64,000 bases of DNA from Xenopus tropicalis (Eukaryota; Chordata; Amphibia; Anura; Pipidae), in contig NC_030683.2 in the NCBI RefSeq assembly GCF_000004195.4, positions 48,869,358 to 48,933,357 on the forward strand. The letters are read 5' to 3'. A program made the position numbers and the translations under genes. How positions within the stretch are numbered: the stretch's first letter is position 1; every line of letters begins with the position of its first letter. Below, one piece after another: positions 24,867 through 35,014 of the stretch. The notes under the pieces were generated by a model. That model had not been told where the DNA came from. It saw only the letters and a list, made by a program, of their open reading frames with translations, and ran no database searches.

Positions 24867-25547
24867 AATCATACAGGTTTACTCAATGGAGCAGTATTCA
24901 GTGTCAAGCAAGAAAGGACCATTAGGAGAAAAATATATCTACTGAATGTAATCCAAAAAGTTTTTGCCAATGCAGTTGCAAAATGCTTGTGTCTATTTAT
25001 TTGAAAGCAACGCCCTTTGGCTACCCCACACATTATAGTTCTTAATATGTAAGAATAAACCAAGCACGCAGATACAGTATTTAGACAATCAAATTATGGG
25101 CCCTTGATTGCTACAATTCCATAAATTTCTGGAATGGTCAATGATCCCTTATGATGAATTTGGGTCACTGGCCACTCCAGTTTTCTTATTTGTCTAATCA
25201 GCAATGGTTTGTGATTTGTTCAGTGGGAATGTCTACATACTAACTAACAGCATATTTAGAATGCTTTCAGATCTTTTGTACAAAGTTAAGATTAATTAAA
25301 AACACCTTTCTATGCTAAATACAGCAAATGGTTAAACCATTTACACTGATTTGCATTTTTAATCCAAGTATTTAGAATGTTGATATTAAATGAAGCTCTA
25401 AACTGTTATATTAAAGAGCTACATGCCTCCTTCGTCCTAATTTTTAGTATTTAGAATAATATGTATTTAGAATTTAAATGAAATGAAAAAGATGCAGCCC
25501 TGCTGCATACAATAAAAATGCTATGTAAAATAAGCTTCATATTACAT
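24867..25547. other. intronic sequence, nothing recognised
   Basis: AT-rich, with several short TATTTAGAAT repeats around 25250-25475. No gene. Confidence 0.5.
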
Positions 25548-25680
25548 CTGATGAAGACAGAACAGTAGTGTTGGAAGCTTGTTCACCACATGACATTGTC
25601 GTATTTATTCTACATCAGTCCAATAAAAGGTTGTTAACAGATCCCTGTACATGGATAATTAGTCTCCTTATCTACATCTT
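25548..25680 (+). repeat. retroelement-like fragment with CTGATGAAG motif
   Basis: CTGATGAAGACAG (25548 on), a degenerate hairpin, GGAAGC in the place of GAAAC, then CACATGACATTGTCGTA and CCAATAAAAGG. Recognisable as a dispersed vertebrate repeat tail; class uncertain. Confidence 0.4.
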
Positions 25681-26010
25681 TCTTCCAATGTAAAACTGAC
25701 AAAAGTAAGAACAGACTGCAGCCTCTTTCGTTCCACCCATGTCCTAATTAGTCATGACCTGGTTTTTTTTAGTTATCTAATGGATTGATAATGAAACACT
25801 AATTCATAATGGGTTGATACTGAAATACTAATTCCTAATCATAGAGTACTTTTTCAGGTATGACTCAGCTGGGATCAATAAAGATAAAAGGTTACAAGTG
25901 GTTTTTGCATGGCTGTACTGCAGCGCAGAGTAAAGTGTGCTTGATTTTGAATAAAACAATCCAAAAATCGCATGAAGCTTCCATAAGGCAAAGTATAAAT
26001 AATGTCTCAG

Positions 26011-26655
26011 TGTAAGGGCCTTACCGGCTCGGCGGGGACGCCCGCCGCGCCGCCATCAGCGGGGACGCCCGCCGCGCCGTCCGTCCAATGCGCCGGTCTC
26101 CTCTTAGTGCGCGCGTGCGCGCACTTCCGCATTTTTAAAGGCGTCAGCGCGCAAAGGCGCGAAATTTAAACTATTTAAAAGGCCCTTTGCATCTGACTCA
26201 TTGCCCGTGATAGGTTTTTACTCCTGGTGCCTGTTTTGTGCTTTATGCGTCCTGTTGCTCCTGTTTTGACCCTGCCTGGCTTTGACGACTCTGATTTCTG
26301 TATCCTGATCCGTGCCTGTCCCTGACTACTGTTTCCACCTCATCCTTCTGTTTGATTATCCGGTTTGACCCATTGCCTGCCTGACGATCCTAGTTATCTG
26401 CCCGCCTCGACCCAGCCTGTCTGACCACGTATTTGCCTACTCCTATCTGTACCGTGACCATTGGCCTTAAGACTTTCTACCGTCGTGCCCCATTGCTAGC
26501 CAGAACTCCTGCTCTGCACCCCTCGTATAAGTCCAGGTGGCATCCGAGTAGCTGAGGGCTCCTCCCAAAGCCAAAGGCGGTCACGCTACTGGTGAAGCAC
26601 GAGCCGAGACCATGGTGCTTGGCACTTGTTCTGATATTGGGTGCCGACCGTGACA
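26011..26655 (+). mobile_element. solo LTR, probably Ty3/Gypsy
   Basis: 645 bp beginning TGTAAGGGCC and ending CCGACCGTGACA (TG...CA), flanked by a perfect 5-bp duplication CTCAG (26006-26010 and 26656-26660). Very GC/CpG-rich for this window. A TATA-like CTATTTAAAAGGCC lies near 26170. A 21-bp word starting GCGGGGACGCCCG is repeated at 26032 and 26059. No internal coding region or second LTR is adjacent, so it is a solo LTR. The Gypsy assignment rests on the 5-bp duplication and style only. Confidence 0.88.
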
Positions 26656-26840
26656 CTCAGATGTTGCTTCTACATTAAAAATGTTATTCTGCTAATATAT
26701 AATAATATCTAATGTGTTTTGTATTGCATGGAAATGAATAGCTTTTGTACGCTATAAATCCATAAAATACTACCTGTGTCTTATTAAGAGCCATGAACTG
26801 AATAGCCAACCTGGTATTTCTCCAACATATGCTTCCCTAT

Positions 26841-27088
26841 TAGTGATGAGTGAAATTATTTGGCAGGTATGGAATCGCAGCGAATGTTCATGTTTCGCCA
26901 CTGGCGGATTTATTTGCGAAATGGAAGCAAAAATTCTGTGGAAAAATTTGCCATGTGACAAAAATGACGCATATCAAAGAAAATGGACATGTATCATTTT
27001 CGCCGTTTTGCAAATTATTTTGCCATTTCGCAAACCTTTTAAAAGTTTGGCAAACGGAAACAGGACAGATTTGCTCATACTGTAACTA
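26841..27088. mobile_element. hAT MITE (TAGTGATGAG family)
   Basis: Starts TAGTGATGAGTGAA; the right end GACAGATTTGCTCAT is followed by a worn terminus. Perfect 8-bp duplication TTCCCTAT at 26833-26840 and 27089-27096. Confidence 0.85.
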
Positions 27089-27277
27089 TTCCCTATACAA
27101 TAATTTAATAGTTGGTGTCTATTTATGCCTACAGATTGTCAGACCCTGAAAGAAGGGCTCTTGTTATGTACTGTATTAGTTTGTCATATATGTTTTGGTA
27201 TAGCATTTGTTATGGAGCCTTATGTATAACACTGCTGATGTTATATAAGTAAAAGAAGTAAAAATAATAACATTGTA

Positions 27278-27566
27278 CAGGTATGGGATCTCTTATGCCC
27301 GTTTCCTATAGACTCCATTTTAATCAAATAATTAAGAAATTTAAAACTGATTTCTTTTTTCTCTGTAGTAATAAAACAGTACCTTGTAATTGATCCCAAC
27401 TAAGATATAAATAATCCTTATTGGATGCAAAACAAACCTATAGGGTTTAATTACTCTTTTTTTTATTTTTTAGTAGACTTAAGGTATGGAGATTCAAATT
27501 ACAGAAAGACCCCTTTTTCAGAATACCCTTGCTCCCGAGCATTCTGGATAACAGGTCCTATACTTG
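27278..27566 (+). mobile_element. mariner-like MITE with a left-end deletion
   Basis: TA|CAGGTATGGGATCTCTTATG at the left jumps straight to CCTATAGACTCCATT. Right end GGTCCTATACTTG|TA. Confidence 0.82.
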
Positions 27567-28245
27567 TATCTGTAAATTATTGTGTGCCAAAGGCCATATA
27601 CAGGTGGCAGAACACCTCACCTTACCCTTATTGGCTTATTTATTTCTATAGAAACTGAAACAGAACTGAACTGTTATAAAAGATACTGTTATCTACAGAT
27701 TTTTTGTGGTTCATTTACAAAAGTCCTTGACAGAATGGCAAGAGCATGTCCCTTAGTGCTAATTAACGGTCTGGCTGTACTCTATACCTTGCAACATATA
27801 AAAAAAATCAGGTGCAGGGTTGGCAGGTGCAAGGCAGCCCTGCCTTGCCTGCCTGCATGATTTCCTGGATATCCCTATGGGTGGCTACCCCATTTCAGAG
27901 AACAGAGACTTGTGGGGATTCATTTTGGTGTGGAAAACAGGGTGCAATGTGCAAAAACATGGTGGACTGAACCTGCTTTGTTTATTTTATTTTTTGCACT
28001 TTGCAACCTGCTTTCCCCATTGTAAATAACCCCTTTTATCTTTTTGGCTAAACTAAACTCGGTATATTTGTTGTGTGTGAACTAGTATGGATATGTTAAC
28101 AGACTGGTTACTTTGATATGATTTTAATTTTTTTTAATGTATTCTTTAAAAAACAAACTTCTTTCACCCTGCTCCTTATTATGGATGTTACAAAAACATA
28201 ACCGATACAATAAATACAGTACAATACAAATATTTCAAATAAATA
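27567..28245. other. intronic sequence, nothing recognised
   Basis: A local GC-rich patch at 27810-27860 with short GGCAGGTGCAAGGCAGCC-type repeats. No gene. Confidence 0.45.
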
Positions 28246-28565
28246 CAGGTTTGGGATCTGTTGTTCAGAAACCCATTATCCAGAAAGTTCTGAATTACTG
28301 GAAGGCCATCTTCCATAGACTCCATTTCAATTTAAAAATATTTTTTTTTTCAAATGATTTCCTTTTTCTCTGTAATAATAAAACAGAACCTTGTACTTTA
28401 TGCCAACTAAGATATAATTAATCCTTATTGGATTCAGAACAATCCCATTGGGTTTAATTGTTGTTTTAATTATTTTTTAGTAGACTTTAGTTATGGAGAT
28501 CTAAATTACGGAAAGATCCTTTATCAGAAAAACACCAGATCTCTGAATAACAGGACCCATACCTG
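28246..28565 (+). mobile_element. mariner-like MITE, full length
   Basis: TA|CAGGTTTGGGATCTG to GGACCCATACCTG|TA, 320 bp, all family blocks present. Lies 63 bp from an opposite-orientation copy. Confidence 0.85.
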
Positions 28566-28628
28566 TAAAAATGCATTTTAAAATATTGCAGCTACTACTA
28601 CTAATAATAAATAATACTGCTACTACTA

Positions 28629-28939
28629 CAGGTATAGGACCCATTATCCAGAATGCAAGGGTATTCCGGATAAGGGGTCTTTCTGTAATTTGGATCTCCA
28701 TACCCAAGTCTACTAAAAATCATTGAAATATTGAATAAACCCAATAGGTTTGTTTTGCCCCCAATAAGGATTAATTATATCTTAGTTGAGATCAAGTACA
28801 AGGTACTGTTTTATTATTACATAGAAAAAGGAAAACAATATTAAAAATCTGAATTGGTTGATCAAAATGGAGTCTATGGGAGTCTATAGGAGACAGGCTT
28901 TCTGGATAATGGGTTTGCGGATAAGGGATCCCATACCTG
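28629..28939 (-). mobile_element. mariner-like MITE, full length, opposite orientation
   Basis: Reverse copy: TA|CAGGTATAGGACCCATTATC to AAGGGATCCCATACCTG. Flanked on both sides by (TAC/TAA)n simple sequence. Confidence 0.85.
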
Positions 28940-30069
28940 CACTACTACTACTAATAATAATAATAAAATTAATAATAAATGTGCATAATATAACCTAATA
29001 TATAATATAAGTATAACATGTAGTATAATGACAATAAATAATACAACAATAAAATAAATACACATACAATGCACAACTACATGAAAAAAAGCATAGCCCT
29101 ACTGTGGGGGCTCATGTTTAACAAAGCAAATGTATACAGAGCAGTTGCATCTCATAACACAGACACATAATTACATTAGTAGATTCAAAATATTTGGAAA
29201 CAATAACAGTAGAAGTAGTCTTACTAATTATAACACAGAACAATTATGACCTCAAGTCTAATTGATGATAAACGTATAATGAAGGTTCAAATTGATATAT
29301 GATTAACAATGATGATAATGATGACAACAATTTATTAAGGATGCATTATAGAATATAATATTGATTATTCAGTTAAACACAGATAGTCTTCAGTTAATGG
29401 TTCTGCTATTTGCTGCTTTGAAAGCAGCATTTGATTGTCACCAGGCTCACTTTGTTCTACTGAAAAAAATACATATAAGGTGGTATACAAAAGTATCAAA
29501 TTTAAAATTGAGCAAGTGGCCATTTAATGAATCCCATTATATAGTAAACAAAGAAAAACATACAATTCTGAGGAAAATTAATTTCATTTAATTTACATAT
29601 TATATATTAAATCACTAAACATGCACATTTCTTAAAAAAGAAACACATTTCTACACATTTTCTTGGTTATATTCTACAATCAAATACCCTTTTCATGCAT
29701 CAGAAAACAAAGAAAGTATATAGAAGAGACAGTTTGCCTATTTTTTTAACAAGAAAATTATAGCACTGAAGAGAATACATCATAAATAATGCACACTCAC
29801 AGTATGTGCTATGTCCCACAGCTAATTCACATTTTTATGGTTTCAACATTTTCATATTAAATTCATCACACACAGCTCTGTCAGGCTTTTTATGGAAAAG
29901 AAGATGAATTAAGTGTAATAGTCCTGGACAGTATTCTTAAAAGCAGGGTACATGTATTATTACATTTCCAAGTAAAGGGGCAACCCTCTGAATTCTATCT
30001 AATCTATCTTGTTATACACTGCACATTTCACTGCTAACTTGTTGTGTAAACATTTAATGGTTATAGTTA
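28940..30069. other. AT-rich intronic sequence
   Basis: Starts with ACT/AAT trinucleotide simple repeats (to about 28980), then unclassified AT-rich DNA without coding signal. Confidence 0.5.
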
Positions 30070-30258
30070 ATTACAAAATCAGAAATTAAACATACTATAC
30101 CAAATGACATAAATGTGCATCCCAGTGCCCCATGGTCCCCATGCTACCTCCTCTGATGAAGCACAAACGCGTAAGGGGTGGAGCATGGGGACCATGTGGC
30201 ACTGGGATGCACCCTTATGTTGTTTGGTATAGTATGTTTAATGAACTGATTTCGTAAT
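30070..30258. repeat. 189-bp near-perfect inverted repeat
   Basis: Arms of about 75 bp (ATTACAAAATCAGAAATTAA... and ...TTTAATGAACTGATTTCGTA) pair around a loop near 30149-30184. The loop contains CTGATGAAG (30153-30161) and CAAACGCG. Likely a MITE-like element of unknown class. Confidence 0.7.
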
Positions 30259-30269
30259 GAACAATGTTT

Positions 30270-30560
30270 TATGGCTAAAACTGGCCATACACACACCAAT
30301 ATTATTGTACGAAACCTTGTTTTGTACGATATTCGGTGCATGTTTGGTGGCTCACAGAGGAGACCGATATCTCAGAAGGCTGCAGATATCGGTTGACTCG
30401 TCAATCTGCCAGTTTAAAAGATTTTAGGAGTTTAAGAGTTCAGGGCTGAATCGCCAGGTAGAGGTAGAATTTCTATTTTTTCTACCTCCATATCTGACAA
30501 TTCAACCCTGAACGTCAGTGGACGTGCGACCAATGGTTGGTCATGACTAGTTGTGTAGTG
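30270..30560. mobile_element. palindromic repeat cluster (GGCCATACACACACC family)
   Basis: CACACACCAATATTATTGTA pairs with the sequence around GTACGATATTCGGTGCATG, and GTTCAGGGCTGAATCG pairs with the region around CAATTCAACCCTGAAC. Resembles a common Xenopus palindromic repeat; related words occur at 49925. Confidence 0.55.
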
Positions 30561-32068
30561 TATGATTGTATATTCAGGACCTTAGCGTTAAAGTACTAGA
30601 TGGCATCTTACTCTATTATTTAATGTTTTATAATCTATCTAGTTCCATAAGTTTTAGCATATCCCCACACAAAAAGCATCGGGCAGGATATTTCCATTGT
30701 AAGTAGCAATGCTGCTTTGCACCACTCTGGTCCTGGATTTGTTTCCAATCAGGATACCTGTGGTGCCTGGGGTAGGGATATTAGATTGTAAGCTCTACTA
30801 GGGCAGGCACTGATGGATCGTTATATATTCTCTGTAAAACACTTCATTATATATTGGTGCTTTGTAGAAATAGAATAATTATAATATTTTTTGAGAATCC
30901 AGTCTTTAAAGTGTAATACTGGCATTGCCATTACACTGGATGTATTTGTTCTCTTATTTTCTAAATAAAACAGGAAAGAGTTTATTTCATGGTTCTCCCG
31001 GCTGAACTGAAAAATTTCCATCATGAAATCAATGTCTTGGGGGGACTCGTCATAGCTGGAAACTGACGGAAGTGCTAAATTAATAAGGGTTGAGAAACTT
31101 GATATAACAAGTGTAGGGAATCCTATTCTCTGATGCCAGAGGGGGCAAATGCATGTGTTACTACACAGTGTAATACATTCCTCCTTCTTAGCATATAAGA
31201 AATGTCAGATTCTTCTCTGCAGACCATATTAATATTCTTACACAGAAACACCAGTAAAACATAGTGGGTTTTAAGTCAGGTGCAGCAGACTGGATATGTA
31301 AAGCTCGGATTGTATTAAGTTTTATATTCTAAAAGAACAAAAGTTGATATGCTTTCATTTCAGTCATGAAGTAACATTCCTTTTATATTTATTCATTTTT
31401 GTGTGCTATACATTATACATTTATATAAATATCTTGCCCAGAAAAGAAACAGCATGTAGGCGTATATAGATGCAGTGATACAAATAGAAGAGAACGCAAT
31501 ATCTCACCGCCATCACAACTAGCTGGAATTCACACAGCCAAGAACTCTGTTGGATTGGTCCCTGCATCCACTTAGTCTGTAGTTATGGTAACCATTCTTT
31601 TAAGCATGCAGTGTTTGAATTTAACCTTTAAGCTATAACATAGGGGCTACTGACACTATTCAAGTTGATGCCAGAATTTTTCTCTGATATCGATGGCTAG
31701 GTTATGAATAAGTAGAAAAAGATTGAAACAAGCTGCTTTTTTAAGACTTTCTTTTTTAGTTTATTAAACTGTCCATTGAAATCATTTAAAAAGATATGTG
31801 TGAGCAGAAACAACACAATTTCAGCTTTTCATTGTTTGCTAATTTGTGCCCCCTACTGTTTGCTTAAAAAACCAATGTTCATTGGAGAAGGCAAACTAGA
31901 AAAAAGACTACAATCTTGGTGTTCAGAGCATTTAAAGAGATCCTTATAATGGCCTATATAGGACTGAAAAGTAATTCTTGAAATCTACTTGAAGTTTAAG
32001 GGGGAACTGTCATTGATATAAATATGTACCCAAACTGTGGTGGATTGTTAAATGGAAAAGATGCAGTA
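30561..32068. other. intronic sequence, nothing recognised
   Basis: AT-rich; a phrase at 30785-30850 (TTGTAAGCTCTACTAGGGCA) is a common dispersed repeat end. No gene. Confidence 0.45.
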
Positions 32069-32871
32069 CTGGTATCGGACCCCTTATCCGGAAACCCATT
32101 ATCCAGAAATTTCTGAATTACAGAAAGGCCATCTTCCATAGACTCCATTTTAATCAAATAATTCACATTTTTTAAAATGGTTCCCTTTTTCTCTATAATA
32201 ATAATAATAATAATAAAACAGTACCTTGTACTTGATCCAAACTAAGATATAATGAATCCTTATTGGAGCCAAAACAATTCTATTGAGTTTAATTACTGTT
32301 TAAATTTTTTTTTTTTGTAGACTTAGGGGCTGATTTACTTACCCACGAACGGGTCGAATGGAGTCCGATTGCGTTTTTTTCGTAATGATCGGTACTTTGC
32401 GATTTTTTCGTATGTTTTGCGATTTTTTCGGATTCTTTACGAATTTTTCGGATCCAATACGATTTTTGCGTAAAAACGCGAGTTTTCCTATCCATTACGA
32501 AAGTTGCGTAAAAAGTTGCGCAATTTGCGTAGCGTTAAAACTTACGCGAAAAATGCGCAACTTTTCGTGTAAGTTTTAACGCTACGCAAAATGCGCAACT
32601 TTTTACGCAACTTTCGTAATGGATACGAAAAACTCGCGTTTTTACGCAAAAATCGTATTGGATCCGAAAAATTCGTACAGAATCCGAAAAAATCGCAAAA
32701 CATACGAAAAAGTCGCAAAATATTCGTTTTCAAGTCGGAACTTTTCCAATTCGGGTCGGATTCGTGGGTTAGTAAATCAGCCCCTTAATGTAGGAGATCT
32801 GAATTACGGAAAGACCCCTTATCCAGAAAACCCCAGGTCCCAAGCATTCTGGATAATGGGTCCCATACTTG
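32069..32871 (+). mobile_element. mariner-like MITE carrying a nested insertion
   Basis: TA|CTGGTATCGGACCCCTTATC at the left and CCCATACTTG|TA at the right. Without the 462-bp insert and duplication it is 341 bp, the family length. Includes an ATA trinucleotide expansion near 32200. Confidence 0.88.
32326..32784. mobile_element. Harbinger-type palindromic MITE nested in the MITE above
   Basis: 459 bp, ends GGGGCTGATTTACT and AGTAAATCAGCCCC, flanked by TTA on both sides (32323-32325, 32785-32787), the 3-bp duplication typical of PIF/Harbinger. Nearly the whole element is one inverted repeat, folding about 32555 (CAACTTTTTACGCAAC-type words in both arms). Confidence 0.9.
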
Positions 32872-34692
32872 TACCCCCTTTTTTGACATGAATGTTTTAA
32901 GTTGGGCTTATGTAAAACTGTAAACAATACAGGGGGTGGTTTATCAACATTTGAATTTTTAAATTCATCTAATTCTTCTGCAAATTTATACAGAATGGGA
33001 GTTGTCCTGGGAATAATGTAAGCAGTTTTTTATTAAGTTTTTCTCTGATTCGGTTTTTGATTTGATTTCGGTTTTAGGCTTCTCATTCTAACTGCTCAGC
33101 TGCAATCTGCTGCATGCATAGACTAAAACATTTTCAAATGATAGAAGTGAGAATATTTTGCTATTAAGACATGGTACCAGAGTTGTCAACCCCCCTATAT
33201 ATTCGAGAGTTGCCCAGTTTTGGCACCTCCCCCGGTCTCCTGTTACCCCATAGCATTCTCATGATTTTTCTAAACTCCCAAAGTTCTGCACAAATTCTGG
33301 GCATGTGTGCACAGTGATGTCATCTTAGGCAACTGCACATGTGTGGTTAGCAATTTTTTGACTTGCATGTGATGTCACTTCCAGAGGTGTGCACTCACAT
33401 ATGACATCACTTCCAGTCTTTGGTGAAAATTTTTGGCACATTGCCTCATGTGTTTGATTAGTGTTTAGGTAACAGTAAAAACGGTTATATGCTGTACTCG
33501 CCTATTTATATAAATGCAGCTTAATACTTTTCTATACGAGTGTAAAGAATACTGGATACTTGTAATGTAGAAAACCCATTCCATTGTTATTGACTGATAG
33601 GGGTTTTTTACAACATATGTTTAAAAGTAGAGGAGATTGAAACATAGAATTTCCAGCCATGCTGTTTGTCTCTCACTGCCAATCCCACATAACTCCTGGT
33701 TTCATTTAACAAGGCACAGGGAGGTATATTGTTAGCGATCTTACCCCACTGGGTAAAAGCTTTTAACAACAGTAAGCTAGTGAGAAAATCTGCACTTACA
33801 GGTGATCCCTTGACTACCGGAGTCATGCTGTACACAGCCAGTAAGCAAATGTTTTGAGAACAAACTTCTACTGCGAGTGTTCCATGTTTAAGGATAGTTT
33901 CTAAACTACAAACAAGTTTTCGATAAATCCGTGATGTCGGAACTCAGTAAATGGATACTAGGTGTCAAGCACCATAAAATAGTTGAAATGTAGCTAACAT
34001 TTAACCCCTTCAAGATAGTGGCTTCTTTATAAAGCACCACACCATTGGGGACACATTAAAACGTTTGTTGAAGCATTTGTTTCCAAGGGGAAATAATAAG
34101 ATTAGTGGGAAATTTATCAATGTTTGTGTTTGTTTTTTTTCCACGATTTGAGTTTTTTTTAACTAAAAAAATTGAATTATGTTTCGAAAACTGGTATCTA
34201 TAAAGTGCAAACCCCCAGAAAATTCAAATGTAAAAATTCACCATTTAAAAGCTTGAGAGAAACTCGAAAATAAGCCCATTAGTATGGTGAGGCATTGAAA
34301 AAAACATTCCCTTGAGGGCAAGGGACATGCTGCATGTCCATGTTAATGCCCACGTTTACATTAATATCACTATTAACAAAACATATCAAAACCATTATAG
34401 AACTTAATCCTTTTACATGCCCAGCTGCCTCTCCTTCTAGAAGCCTTTAACTCACACATCAATATCTTGAGCTAAATCATGTTATACCACTTCTTAGATG
34501 GCAAAGCGGAAGATCCAGATGAATGAGCAATAGATGGGGCAAAGGGACAGGACCTTTGTTTGAAAATGGCTCTTTTTATGTATGTTTAAAGGGAATGCTG
34601 TTAACTCCAGCATCTAAGAAAATGCTTACAAGTCCATATGAATCTGAGGAATCTTGAATAACTAGCTTCATCCCTTAACAACTCAACATTTA
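32872..34692. other. intronic sequence with unclassified repeat fragments
   Basis: 32935-33080 and 34105-34275 contain GGTTTATCAACATTTGAA- and AAATTTATCAATGTTTG-type strings, which look like worn MITEs. 33180-33430 repeats ATGTCACTTCCAG words (33370, 33400). No gene. Confidence 0.45.
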
Positions 34693-35014
34693 GGGCAATG
34701 AGATATGGAGGGCTTTGCCACCCACGTTAATAATTCGCTACCACAGGCGAAAAGTCTCCCCAAAATATGCCTTGCCCTTTGCTAACACTGTAATTGTTGT
34801 AAGTAAATGATATTACTTGTGGCGATTCAGATTAATAACAGGGAAATGCCCGTTGTTGCATTTTCCCATTATTAAGCCGAATCGCTGCGAGTAATAAAAT
34901 GTTCTTGCAGTGTACTTACAGTGTTAGTGAAAGGTAAGGCATTTCTGGGGAGATTTGTTGCCCACGGTAGCAAATTTTTAACACAGGTGACAATCTCCTG
35001 GTGTGTCATTGCCC
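34693..35014. mobile_element. palindromic MITE (GGGCAATGA family)
   Basis: 322 bp with ends GGGCAATGAGAT and GTGTCATTGCCC. Long arms such as GGCGAAAAGTCTCCCCAAAA and its worn complement; the centre (near 34850) carries AGGGAAATGCCCGTTGTT. Confidence 0.72.
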
